A stretch of 64,000 nucleotides of DNA, taken from Rivularia sp034931125 (GTDB lineage Bacteria; Cyanobacteriota; Cyanobacteriia; Cyanobacteriales; Nostocaceae). Position numbers and translations under genes: made by a program. Where the stretch lies: assembly GCF_034931125.1 (NCBI RefSeq), contig NZ_JAYGHM010000030.1, positions 29,476 to 93,475 on the forward strand, written 5' to 3'. The notes beneath the pieces were generated by a model that was not told the DNA's origin, did not search any database, and saw only the letters and a list, made by a program, of their open reading frames with translations. Below, one piece after another: positions 25,902 to 34,164 of the stretch (positions are counted from its first letter, which is position 1; each line of letters starts with the position of its first letter).

Positions 25902-27383
25902 TTATTGATATGTAAGATAACTTTCTAAATCATCAATTTGCGGGTCGTTTAGTTGCTGCAAAACTCGCCAGACAATCGTATAAGTACCATCAGTACGGCG
26001 ACTTATAGGTCTAAAAGCAACAATTACATCGCTACTTTGCATTTCTAATAATTGGTCTAAATAACGGCGTTGTTTTCTGGTCAGTGGTTGATTGTTGGCG
26101 ATGATTTCTGGTAGCTGAAACTGGAAGTTACGCACTAAGTAAGTATGGTTTAATTTCGCCTCAACTGTATTTGAAATTTGATGTTTCCCGGTAACAATTT
26201 TTTGTCTTTCTGCTTGTAAGGCATTTAATTTTTTAGGAGGCTGATAATTAATAAAAATATTTCTTTTTTCAGGAGCAACAACCTGCAAGCTTGCATCCAA
26301 TTTTTCTAAAGGTATATCCCCAACCTCTGCTATAAATCCATAATTCACTCCTTGCGGCAATAGTTGAAACTTTCCTTTTACTATTTGAAGTGGTAAATTA
26401 GGCGTAAAGTCACCCTTGGATTCAGCTAAAACCGGGAAAGGATAACGACCAAGAACATTTTTTTGAGAGCGATTCTCCACAGTATTCAAGGGACGAAGAT
26501 AAGCTTGATATTGCAATACTCGGAAAATACCCGTGTTAGACATTGATAGCAATTTATGATGTATTTCCTTTTCCTTGGGGTAAACATCATAGGTCAAACT
26601 ATCTAATTCCGCAGCGGTTTTTTTAGGATTGTGAAAATTATTGGCATCGGGAAATTCAGATATTGCTATTGCTAAAAACTTTTCGGCATTTTTTAAAGTT
26701 GTTAACGCTTCAGATGGTGGTTTAATTGCTGGTTGGACTGGTGGATTATAATTAGCGATCGCCTTCTTTTTACTTTTACCAATAAAGATTGAATCATTGT
26801 TGTTCGCGTCAGGCTCTAAAATAGCGTAAGGAGTAGCCGGTTTATGAAGATTGGGACGGCTAAGGGGAGACAGAGGAAGCACTAAATCGGATTGTTTTTC
26901 TCCACTGACCAAAGGTAATTCTCGCGTATGGGTTATTTCACCACGTCTAGATAGAAGTCTATCTAATAATGGGGTAAGCTTTGATAAGACCTGGCTCGAA
27001 TTATACAAGGAACAGTAAATCTTTAAATTGGATGCACTTAAAGGAGGTATGGAATTAAGAGAAATACTCGCACCTTGATTTTGGCTGCACAAAGCTTGAG
27101 GATTAGCATATTGATTAAGAAAACCTTCTACGGCTACGGTTTGGGTAAATAACTGCCCTCCCACGGCTCGCATTTTATTAGAATCGGGTTGTATTAAAGC
27201 TTGTTCAATTCGAGAAATTAAGTTTACCTGCTGAGTCACCAACCTTCTGGAAACTACTTCAAAGCTTTCAGCTTGAATTGAATTGCGATCTGGAGAAGAT
27301 TGTAAATTAGCCTTAAGTGCAAAAGCGCTTTCAACGTTAGCTAGCAAGCAAAAAGGAAGTAAAAAGCTGAAAAAATATCTCAT
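25902..27383 (-). CDS. secreted hypothetical protein
   Basis: The 493-residue protein starts with a clear signal peptide (MRYFFSFLLPFCLLANVESA, cleavage probably after AFA). The rest is soluble, with a Pro/Ser-rich middle (residues about 150-215) and no known catalytic motif. The C-terminal third has alternating strands (KFQLLPQGVNYGFIAEVGDI, then FQFQLPEIIANNQPLTRKQR). Two Cys in the N-terminal part could form a disulfide. It is divergent from sasA with about 130 bases between starts. I do not recognise the family; a periplasmic structural or regulatory role is only a guess. Confidence 0.75.
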   Translation of the reverse strand: MRYFFSFLLPFCLLANVESAFALKANLQSSPDRNSIQAESFEVVSRRLVTQQVNLISRIEQALIQPDSNKMRAVGGQLFTQTVAVEGFLNQYANPQALCSQNQGASISLNSIPPLSASNLKIYCSLYNSSQVLSKLTPLLDRLLSRRGEITHTRELPLVSGEKQSDLVLPLSPLSRPNLHKPATPYAILEPDANNNDSIFIGKSKKKAIANYNPPVQPAIKPPSEALTTLKNAEKFLAIAISEFPDANNFHNPKKTAAELDSLTYDVYPKEKEIHHKLLSMSNTGIFRVLQYQAYLRPLNTVENRSQKNVLGRYPFPVLAESKGDFTPNLPLQIVKGKFQLLPQGVNYGFIAEVGDIPLEKLDASLQVVAPEKRNIFINYQPPKKLNALQAERQKIVTGKHQISNTVEAKLNHTYLVRNFQFQLPEIIANNQPLTRKQRRYLDQLLEMQSSDVIVAFRPISRRTDGTYTIVWRVLQQLNDPQIDDLESYLTYQ

Positions 27384-27516
27384 GTCAAAAATCCATTAAT
27401 TATGGTGTAAAAAGCCTAAAATAGAATTAAAACAACTATTTTACGGGCATCCGTCAGTTGATTGTACTTTTACCGAAAGCGATAACGGTTTGTTACCAGT
27501 ATTGAGACAAGATTTG

Positions 27517-28710
27517 ATGCAAGCTTCTCAAAAACCGCTGATTAATTCAGAAGCCCCTTTACAACTGCTACTATTTGTGGATGAACGCCCCAAATCCCGC
27601 CAACAAGTACAGCAGATTAGCTCCTATCTCAAGCAGTTGCAGCTTGAATGTGATTTATCGCTTCAAGTTATAGATGTCGGCAAACAACCCCATTTAGCAG
27701 AACATTTTAAACTGGTTGCAACACCAGCATTAGTCAAGATTCATCCAGAACCCAGACAAGTCCTAGCCGGTAGCAATATAGTCGAGCAACTAAAAACCTG
27801 GTGGTCTCGCTGGCAAAACAGTATAGAATCTTACCTACAATTACAGCACGAATTACTGGAAATTCCCAAAAATGACCCGAACGACGAATGTATCAATACT
27901 CAAATTCCCACTGATTCGCTAGCGATTTCTTCCGAAATTATTCAGCTTACCGATGAAGTGTTTCGTTTAAAGCAGGAAAAACAGCAACTTCAAGAACAGT
28001 TGTTTTTTAAAGACCGGGCGATCGCAATGTTAGCGCACGACCTCCGCAACCCCCTCACGGCAGCAATTATCGCCATAGATACATTAAAATCTAATTTCGA
28101 TAGTGAAACTGGTGAATTCAGGCGAATAAAACCACCATTAGCCGCTCACGTACTTAATCACGCTCGCACTCAAACTAAGGTAATTGAAAAGATGATTACT
28201 GACCTTTTGCAAGTCGGACGCGGTAAAGATACAAAAATTACGATCTCACCAACTAAAATTTCTATAGGCGATCTTTGTTTGGAAGTACTCGAAGAATTAA
28301 GCGAATCCTGTAAAGCCAAATTCCTCACAATAGAAAAAGATATTCCCCAAGACCTACCATATGTTTATGCAGACCCCGAACGGATACACCAAGTATTAAT
28401 AAATCTTCTCGATAACGCGATTAAATACACCCCCCTCAACGGTACGCTGATTATTGCCGGTTTGCATCGTACCAGCCAAAAAGTGCAATTTAGCATCGGT
28501 GATAGCGGCCCAGGTATTCCCGAAGAAAATCGCGATCGCATTTTTGAAAATCACTACCGTTTAGAACGAGATCAAGCTAAAGATGGTTACGGTATTGGCT
28601 TAAACTTATGTCAAAAAATTGTCCTAGCCCACTACGGTCAAATCTGGGTAGATACCGCACCTACCGGCGGAGCATGGTTTCACTTTTTACTGCCGGTTTA
28701 TCCGAGTTAA
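27517..28710 (+). CDS. sasA: circadian clock histidine kinase SasA
   Basis: The N-terminal 100 residues form the thioredoxin-like KaiB-type domain (LQLLLFVDERPKSRQQVQQI, VIDVGKQPHLAEHFKLVATP, PEPRQVLAGS) that binds KaiC. A linker and coiled coil lead to the kinase core: H-box MLAHDLRNPLTA with the phosphorylated His, N-box INLLDNAIKYT, G1 GDSGPGIPEE, G2 GYGIGLNLC. SasA autophosphorylates when stimulated by KaiC and passes phosphate to RpaA, which controls circadian transcription. The chosen ATG gives 397 residues; an in-frame TTG at 27490 would add nine. The kai genes are not in this window. Confidence 0.95.
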   Translation: MQASQKPLINSEAPLQLLLFVDERPKSRQQVQQISSYLKQLQLECDLSLQVIDVGKQPHLAEHFKLVATPALVKIHPEPRQVLAGSNIVEQLKTWWSRWQNSIESYLQLQHELLEIPKNDPNDECINTQIPTDSLAISSEIIQLTDEVFRLKQEKQQLQEQLFFKDRAIAMLAHDLRNPLTAAIIAIDTLKSNFDSETGEFRRIKPPLAAHVLNHARTQTKVIEKMITDLLQVGRGKDTKITISPTKISIGDLCLEVLEELSESCKAKFLTIEKDIPQDLPYVYADPERIHQVLINLLDNAIKYTPLNGTLIIAGLHRTSQKVQFSIGDSGPGIPEENRDRIFENHYRLERDQAKDGYGIGLNLCQKIVLAHYGQIWVDTAPTGGAWFHFLLPVYPS

Positions 28711-28731
28711 TTAAGGGAGTGGGGAAGAGTT

Positions 28732-29169
28732 TTAATTAATTAACTGTTTGCGGTTAATTACTTTTTGCTGTAAAACTTTAATAATTTGGAAATTTGCAGC
28801 GGGGAAATTAAATGTTTCTAATAGCTCTAAATTTACCCAGCGAATTTCATCACATTCTAATGGTTGGGGGATACCATGAAGATGGCGGCATTCGTGTACG
28901 GTAAGAGTAACCCGTAAATCGGGATAAGTGTGGTCAATAGTAATTAGATGCTCTCCGACTTCAATTTCTATTGCTAATTCTTCTTGAATTTCTCGTTTAA
29001 TACATTCTTCGATAGTTTCACCTGGTTCTATTTTGCCACCAGGAAACTCCCAGAAACCACCCATCGCACCTTGTTGACGACGGCGATCGATTAAAATCTG
29101 TTGTTTATCGTTCCAAATTACCGCGACACCGATAATTTTGTGAGGTGGGGAAGAATGGGTTTGAGTCAT
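28732..29169 (-). CDS. mutT: MutT-type Nudix hydrolase (8-oxo-dGTP diphosphatase)
   Basis: The 145-residue enzyme has the MutT order: IIGVAVIWNDKQQILIDRRR, then GGFWEFPGGKIEPGETIEEC and KREIQEELAIEI, which together contain the Nudix box (GX5EX7REUXEEXGU). The FPGGKIEPGE context is typical of enzymes that sanitise oxidised purine nucleotides such as 8-oxo-dGTP, important in an oxygen-evolving cell. It converges on sasA, with stops 21 bases apart. Confidence 0.92.
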   Translation of the reverse strand: MTQTHSSPPHKIIGVAVIWNDKQQILIDRRRQQGAMGGFWEFPGGKIEPGETIEECIKREIQEELAIEIEVGEHLITIDHTYPDLRVTLTVHECRHLHGIPQPLECDEIRWVNLELLETFNFPAANFQIIKVLQQKVINRKQLIN

Positions 29170-29199
29170 AGTTATATATATAGTTTTTATATATTTTAT

Positions 29200-29248
29200 C
29201 CGGCGGTTGAAACCGCTGCTACACAGGCAAAGTCCACCTGCGTGGACT
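29200..29248. repeat. dispersed repeat with gtccacctgcgtggac core
   Basis: Contains ggcggttgaaaccgctgctacacagg and gtccacctgcgtggac; same family as 20621-20700. Confidence 0.6.
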
Positions 29249-29265
29249 GTACCAATATAAACCTT

Positions 29266-29814
29266 CTAAGATTTCACATCCAACAAACCTTCTTCCTTCA
29301 ACTTGGGATTAAACCTCACCTGCATTTGTAAACCCCGCGCTTCTAACTCTTTCAATATTTCCGCTTCAACTCTTCTGGCAACATTTTTAATAATTTTAAT
29401 CTTTGTCATTTCATCGTTAACAGGATTATCATAATTAGCTTGTTCTTCGGGAGTAATTAAAGCTTTCGCATCAATAGGAGAAATCCATTTTTCTTTATTT
29501 TCTCCATTTCCTATAGGTAAACTACCATTTTCCGCAATCCAGGCTTGCTCGATTTCCTCTAAAATTTTACGGCTGGGACGCTCAATAGTTTCTACTTTTA
29601 CCCAATAACAATATTGCGGTTGTCGGACTAAATGCTGTCTGAGACTAAGAAAAACATCGCGAGAATAACCGATAAATTGTAGAGTTTTGTCTTGGTCAAA
29701 AATTGCATAAACTCCAATTTTTCCTTGATATTGTTCGGGCAATTCGCCATTTTCATCAATATAAGGAATATATTCTAAACTTGTTAAATTAGGGATATTC
29801 GTTTCTGTAGCCAT
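29266..29814 (-). CDS. GIY-YIG nuclease-domain protein
   Basis: The 182-residue product has the GIY-YIG layout near residues 25-75: KIGVYAIFDQDKTLQFIGYS gives the GVY and FIG halves, RDVFLSLRQHL supplies the Arg, and EQAWIAENG carries the likely metal-binding Glu. The C-terminal 100 residues are charged and helical with no known fold. GIY-YIG proteins nick DNA in repair, recombination or mobile elements; this single-domain cyanobacterial type has no assigned role. ATG 29814 is preferred over the TTG at 29820 and begins two bases after the stop of the upstream hypothetical gene, so the two are coupled. Confidence 0.85.
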   Translation of the reverse strand: MATETNIPNLTSLEYIPYIDENGELPEQYQGKIGVYAIFDQDKTLQFIGYSRDVFLSLRQHLVRQPQYCYWVKVETIERPSRKILEEIEQAWIAENGSLPIGNGENKEKWISPIDAKALITPEEQANYDNPVNDEMTKIKIIKNVARRVEAEILKELEARGLQMQVRFNPKLKEEGLLDVKS

Positions 29815-29816
29815 AA

Positions 29817-30143
29817 TCAATGATCAATTTTTCTGTAAATTGCACATAGCCGACTTGGTTTAAAAATCTTGGCTTTAAACATAAAGTTCGGCGGTACATT
29901 TAGAACCACGTACTCTTCAGATTGATGATATTTCTCAAATTCCGCTGGCATTCCTTTCGGTGTAGCGTTGCTGTAAGGAACAGGCTGAAATAGTAATTCT
30001 ATAAATTCTACTTGTTGGCAATTCGACTGCTGACAAACCTGTTTTAAAAAGCTTTCGTTGGTTAACAGTTCAAATAAAGCTGCTTTAGCTTGTGGTTCTA
30101 AAGTGAAACTACTGTCAAAACTTTGAATAATTTTTAAAGCCAT
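29817..30143 (-). CDS. conserved hypothetical partner of the GIY-YIG gene
   Basis: This 108-residue soluble protein has no signal, TM segment or catalytic motif that I recognise. It has two Cys (QVCQQSNCQQVEF) and a C-terminal block YVVLNVPPNFMFKAKIFKP. The stop is two bases from the GIY-YIG start, so they very probably form one transcription unit. Function unknown. Confidence 0.65.
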   Translation of the reverse strand: MALKIIQSFDSSFTLEPQAKAALFELLTNESFLKQVCQQSNCQQVEFIELLFQPVPYSNATPKGMPAEFEKYHQSEEYVVLNVPPNFMFKAKIFKPSRLCAIYRKIDH

Positions 30144-30360
30144 TTTTCCGATAATCTTGACCTATGGAATTTTATAACTTCCAAGTGCGTTAAAGAAAGT
30201 TTTTGGAACGAAAAATAATAAAGCTTAACAAGATATTGCACTTAAAAATAATCAAACTCCTCAAAAGGTAAATAGTACCCCTTTGTGTACCATCAGCTTG
30301 TCGTAATCCAATGGGTTCTTGATGAATTACTTATTACACACACAAAATGGAGTCAAGATT

Positions 30361-30870
30361 ATGACAGTTGCTACAGCCAATCAACTCAACAAGCCAGTAC
30401 TTAAAAAAGGTTCTACAGGTGAAACAGTCAAAGAATTGCAAAAGCTACTTTTAGACTACGGTATGTATGTATACCTTTATAGTAATGGAGCTTGCGCTTT
30501 CCCTGCTGGCGTTGAGGCAATTGATGGTGTATTTGGTTCTGAAACAGAAAAAGCTGTAAAACTGTTTCAAGGCAAAATGTTTTTAGTACAAGATGGCGTT
30601 GTCGGGAATAAAACTTGGCAAGCACTTTATAAGGGCGCACCTGTCGATATGCCTATATTAAAAAAAGGCAGCACCGGATCGTTAGTTAAGCAAATGCAAG
30701 AGCGTATAGCTATTGGTGGTTACAACGTTGGTGCAATTGATGGAATTTTTGGTTCGCAAACAGAATCAGCCGTGAGAAATCTGCAACAAAACACTGGTTT
30801 ACCAGTTGACGGAATAGTTGGCGATCGCACTTGGTTTGAGATTAGCAAGATTCAAACGGTTTTCTGTTAA
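30361..30870 (+). CDS. peptidoglycan-binding protein with two PG_binding_1 repeats
   Basis: From ATG 30361 (GGAG nine bases ahead) the product has 169 residues made of two PGRP-like units: LKKGSTGETVKELQKLLLDY ... IDGVFGSETEKAVKLFQ ... DGVVGNKTWQAL and LKKGSTGSLVKQMQERI ... IDGIFGSQTESAVRNLQ ... DGIVGDRTW. These three-helix domains bind cell-wall peptidoglycan, usually to anchor an attached enzyme. Here there is no enzyme domain and no signal peptide from this start. An earlier in-frame ATG at 30319 adds 14 residues without making a signal peptide. Confidence 0.88.
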   Translation: MTVATANQLNKPVLKKGSTGETVKELQKLLLDYGMYVYLYSNGACAFPAGVEAIDGVFGSETEKAVKLFQGKMFLVQDGVVGNKTWQALYKGAPVDMPILKKGSTGSLVKQMQERIAIGGYNVGAIDGIFGSQTESAVRNLQQNTGLPVDGIVGDRTWFEISKIQTVFC

Positions 30871-30947
30871 ATTTCTGCACTTATCCATCTAAACCTCCGG
30901 GGTACTCCCACCACAGTCGCAGACTTGGCGGTGATGGGGGCGCGAGC

Positions 30948-31023
30948 TTTCGGGGGGAAGCTTCCCCCCGAAACGTCGCTTGATAGGAGAGTAATTGATA
31001 GGGTTCGATGCCCTATCAATTAC
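30948..31023. repeat. perfect palindrome followed by a 13-bp-stem hairpin
   Basis: 30948-30973 is a 26-bp perfect palindrome (half-site TTTCGGGGGGAAG, centre AAGCTT). 30991-31003 (GTAATTGATAGGG) pairs exactly with 31011-31023 around a 7-base loop. These may end the peptidoglycan-binding transcript or mark a mobile repeat. Confidence 0.55.
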
Positions 31024-31079
31024 TAATCTTTTTACAATTTTCATAACTAATAATCTTTGAGCATTTTGCATTTGAGGTA

Positions 31080-31375
31080 AAATATATGTATCTCGGAGTG
31101 GCAGTAATTTGCACCGAGAAAATCCGAACCTAGACAACTGATATGGGGTTGCAACCAGGAATGCAAATATTTATTTGCTCGCGGTTGGTTGCGTAAAATC
31201 AGTTACCTCATCGTTGTACAAAAATGAAGGTTTCTTGTACAAAACAACGGTCTGGACGGGTCGTTGCTGGCTGTGGAGGTTACTGGAATACCAGACCTGT
31301 GAATCAGCAAATTCTAACTGCGAGGTTAGATGCTCCCGCTACATTGCGATGCTTTTAGCGGTGAGAGTCGTCACG
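31080..31375 (+). mobile_element. hairpin-rich region, probable IS200/IS605-type end remnant or structured RNA
   Basis: Successive hairpins can be drawn: CTCGG/CCGAG near 31092-31118; a long nested stem AACTGAT/ATCAGTT enclosing GCAACCA/TGGTTGC and GCAAAT/ATTTGC (31135-31205); GGTCTGG/CCAGACC (about 31248-31299); TCTAAC/GTTAGA (31313-31330); CCGCTA/TAGCGG (31336-31361). The segment gaatcagc ... ctcccgcta ... tagcggtgag ... gtcac resembles the 3' (right-end, guide RNA) part of cyanobacterial tnpB elements. No intact tnpA or tnpB frame is present. The identification rests on my recall of such ends and is tentative. Confidence 0.4.
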
Positions 31376-31427
31376 TTGATTGGGTTTCTCTCTAAACATA
31401 GGAGTAGCCGAATCTTATGAGAGTTCA

Positions 31428-31456
31428 AAACCCGGTTTCTTGAAGAAACCGGGTTT
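31428..31456. terminator. perfect 14-bp hairpin, possible bidirectional terminator
   Basis: The arm AAACCCGGTTTCTT pairs with AAGAAACCGGGTTT around a single G. Such hairpins are common between cyanobacterial genes. A related aaccggg/cccggtt hairpin ends ctaB. Confidence 0.5.
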
Positions 31457-31530
31457 ATATGTATACTAAAAATTTGTTGAATTGGCGTAGTGCTTAGAAG
31501 TGTAAAAAAAAATGTATCAAAAAAAAACAC

Positions 31531-31581
31531 CCGCAGCCTAGAAGGCTGGGGCTAATATTACGAAGCCTACCTGCGTAGGCT
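31531..31581. repeat. dispersed repeat (gcctagaaggctgggg ... gcctacctgcgtaggc)
   Basis: Member of the family described at 20621-20700, just after the ctaE stop. Confidence 0.6.
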
Positions 31582-31583
31582 AA

Positions 31584-32207
31584 TTAAAGAATATACAAAA
31601 TTCCGAAAAGAATAATCCAAATTACGTCTACAAAGTGCCAGTAAAGTTCGGCTGCTTCGATACCGAAATGATGTTTGTCGCTGTAATGATTGGGTTTGCG
31701 AGAACGCCACAATACAGACAATATCGCTAAAACACCGACTGTAACGTGCAGTCCGTGGAAACCTGTCAACACGTAAAATGCACTAGCGAAAAGATTGGTT
31801 GTTAAACCGAATTCCAAATGTTTGTATTCGTAAATTTGACCGCACAAAAAGATAATTCCCATCACAGCGGTAATTGCAAACCACATTTGCATTCCCCGCA
31901 CGTTGTTCTTTTTAATCGCAGTATCGGCCTTATGAATTACAAAACTACTGGAAATTAGAATTACGGTGTTGATACCGGGGAGTAATAATTCTAACTCTGG
32001 GGTGCCTGCGGGAGGCCATTCAGCTAAGGTAGAACGGAAAGCAAAGTATGCACCGAACATACCCAAAAAAATCATTCCTTCAGCAATTAAGAATACAACT
32101 AATCCGAATAAACGATGGTCTGGATGTGCTGCGTGTTGGGCTTCTACAGTCGCTGCGTGGTGATGATTTTGTTCTGTTTTTGCGGGGTCGATTGCTTGAC
32201 TTTGCAT
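31584..32207 (-). CDS. ctaE: cytochrome c oxidase subunit III
   Basis: The 207-residue, five-helix protein has the subunit III blocks HRLFGLVVFLIAEGMIFLGM, GAYFAFRSTLAEWPPAGTPE, LTGFHGLHVTVGV and ELYWHFVDVIWI, with the conserved Glu and His residues near the lipid-filled cleft. Subunit III supports proton uptake and stability of the aa3 oxidase. It is the last gene of ctaC-ctaD-ctaE on the minus strand, 113 bases after ctaD with a dispersed repeat in the gap. Confidence 0.97.
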   Translation of the reverse strand: MQSQAIDPAKTEQNHHHAATVEAQHAAHPDHRLFGLVVFLIAEGMIFLGMFGAYFAFRSTLAEWPPAGTPELELLLPGINTVILISSSFVIHKADTAIKKNNVRGMQMWFAITAVMGIIFLCGQIYEYKHLEFGLTTNLFASAFYVLTGFHGLHVTVGVLAILSVLWRSRKPNHYSDKHHFGIEAAELYWHFVDVIWIILFGILYIL

Positions 32208-32241
32208 AAATTTTTAATTGAGTATGAATAATTAATTGGAA

Positions 32242-32302
32242 CCTCACCCGGTCTTTCGGACACCCCTCTCCTTACTAAGGAGAGGGGAGGGGATGAGGTT
32301 TT
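32242..32302. repeat. dispersed repeat with ctctccttactaaggagag core
   Basis: acctcaccc ... cccctctccttactaaggagagggg ... gatgaggt: outer and inner arms both complementary. It sits between ctaD and ctaE, so it is likely transcribed within the operon and could affect mRNA processing. Confidence 0.65.
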
Positions 32303-32320
32303 TGCGATAATTAACTAACC

Positions 32321-34060
32321 TTACCCAGCGGCTTCAGCTGCGATCGCCGGATATGGTTCGTCGTCATCGCTGGTTTCTGGTGCTGCGGATGTGGCATTAC
32401 CAAAGGGGTCATCGGTATGGGATAGAGCTACAACTTTTTTAGCTTTTTCGCTTCCGTATTCGTAAGGTCCGATCAGTAGGAAAGGATGTGACTCGAAGTT
32501 CTCGATCGCAGGTGGTGATGTGGTCATCCACTCCAGTGTCAAGGAATCCCAAGGATTGTTATTAGCTTTTTCCCCAGCCATCCAACTCCAAATTACGTTG
32601 ATGATGAAGGGGATTGTAGAAACCGCCAAAATGTAAGAACCGTAGGTACAAAATTCGTTGATAGCAGCAAATTTGGGGTCATACATAGCGATGCGGCGAT
32701 TCATACCCATCAAACCCAATTGGTGCATCGGTAAGAAGGTCATGTTCATGCCGACAATTGTGAGGGCAAAATGAATCCGACCCAAGGTTTCATTAACCAT
32801 GCGTCCGGTAATTTTGGGGAACCAATGGTAGTAACCAGCAAAAATTCCCAAAACTGAACCACCGAATAATACGTAATGTAAGTGAGCCACGACAAAATAT
32901 GTATCGTGGACGTGGATATCAAAAGGCACGGCGGCTAACATTACACCACTGATACCGCCAATTACAAAGATACCCAAAAAGCCTATTGCAAAGAGCATTG
33001 CGCTGTTGAGACGGATTTTCCCACCCCACATTGTCGCCAACCAGCTAAATATTTTAATACCAGTAGGTACGGCAATCACCATAGTGGTAATCATGAAAAA
33101 CATTCGCAGCCAACCGGGAATCCCGCTGGTAAACATATGGTGCGCCCAGACAATCAAACCCAAAAAGCTAATTGCCAGAGAAGAATAGGCGATCGCCTTA
33201 TAACCAAAAATCGGTTTGCGGGAATGAGTAGGTATAACTTCTGAAATTACCCCGAAGAAAGGCAAAATCATGATGTAAACCGCAGGGTGCGAGTAAAACC
33301 AGAACATATGCTGGTATACTACCGGGTCGCCGCCCCCAGATGGGTTAAAAAATGCGGTTCCGGCAATTAAGTCAAAGGAAAGTAGTATAAGTGCGCCTGC
33401 TAGTACTGGAGTTGAAATTAAAACCAGTGCCGAGGTAGCCAACATTGCCCAGCAAAACAGCGGTAATTGGTGAAAACCGATACCCGGCGCACGCATTTTT
33501 AGCAAAGTTACCAGAAAATTGATGGCACCCAAAATTGACGAGGTACCCAGTAGCAGGATACTACCGATCCAAATTGCTTCACCCACCTGTCCGGTAACTA
33601 AACTCAACGGAGGGTAAGAAGTCCAACCTGCATCCGGTGCATCGCCAACAAGCAGACTGCTAATTAGCAGCACCCCAGAAGGAGGAACCATCCAGAATGC
33701 CAGAGCGTTTAATTTAGGAAACGCCATATCCTCAGCCCCAATCATCAAGGGGATCAGATAATTAGCGAAACCCGCACCCGCTGGCACAATCCACAGAAAA
33801 ATCATGATTGTGGCGTGCAGCGTAAACAAACTATTGTAAATTTCGGGACTTACAAAGTCTGAAGCCGGAGTTCGCAATTCCGTGCGAACCAAATCCGCCA
33901 TCACACCGCCGATACAGTAAAAAATGAATGTAGTAACCAGGTACTGAATCCCAATTACCTTATGGTCGGTATTAAAAGTAAAATACTCCCACCATTTTCT
34001 TTGACGATGATGTGAAGTATCAGCCGAATGACTGGTTTGTTCTAACTGTGCTTGTGTCAT
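32321..34060 (-). CDS. ctaD: cytochrome c oxidase subunit I
   Basis: The 579-residue, twelve-helix heme-copper oxidase core. Heme a and a3/CuB ligands are visible: LHATIMIFLW (low-spin His), WFYSHPAVYIMILP (CuB His with the cross-linked Tyr), VWAHHMFTSG (two CuB His), and HDTYFVVAHLHYVLFG (heme a3 and heme a His). It reduces O2 to water and pumps protons. The C-terminal 50 residues are acidic. ctaC lies 104 bases upstream and ctaE downstream. Confidence 0.98.
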   Translation of the reverse strand: MTQAQLEQTSHSADTSHHRQRKWWEYFTFNTDHKVIGIQYLVTTFIFYCIGGVMADLVRTELRTPASDFVSPEIYNSLFTLHATIMIFLWIVPAGAGFANYLIPLMIGAEDMAFPKLNALAFWMVPPSGVLLISSLLVGDAPDAGWTSYPPLSLVTGQVGEAIWIGSILLLGTSSILGAINFLVTLLKMRAPGIGFHQLPLFCWAMLATSALVLISTPVLAGALILLSFDLIAGTAFFNPSGGGDPVVYQHMFWFYSHPAVYIMILPFFGVISEVIPTHSRKPIFGYKAIAYSSLAISFLGLIVWAHHMFTSGIPGWLRMFFMITTMVIAVPTGIKIFSWLATMWGGKIRLNSAMLFAIGFLGIFVIGGISGVMLAAVPFDIHVHDTYFVVAHLHYVLFGGSVLGIFAGYYHWFPKITGRMVNETLGRIHFALTIVGMNMTFLPMHQLGLMGMNRRIAMYDPKFAAINEFCTYGSYILAVSTIPFIINVIWSWMAGEKANNNPWDSLTLEWMTTSPPAIENFESHPFLLIGPYEYGSEKAKKVVALSHTDDPFGNATSAAPETSDDDEPYPAIAAEAAG

Positions 34061-34164
34061 AAAATACTTTTTTGTCGGTTTGATTTATGAAATCTGTCAA
34101 CAGTGAGCAGTGAGCAGGTAATTATTAACTCATAACTCTTAACTCTTAACTCATAACTCCTCAC

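Noticed and set aside
30889..31420. 82- and 81-residue frames on opposite strands downstream of the peptidoglycan-binding gene
   Set aside because: They cross palindromes and hairpins, with no recognisable domain or ribosome site; the region reads better as a mobile-element or RNA remnant.
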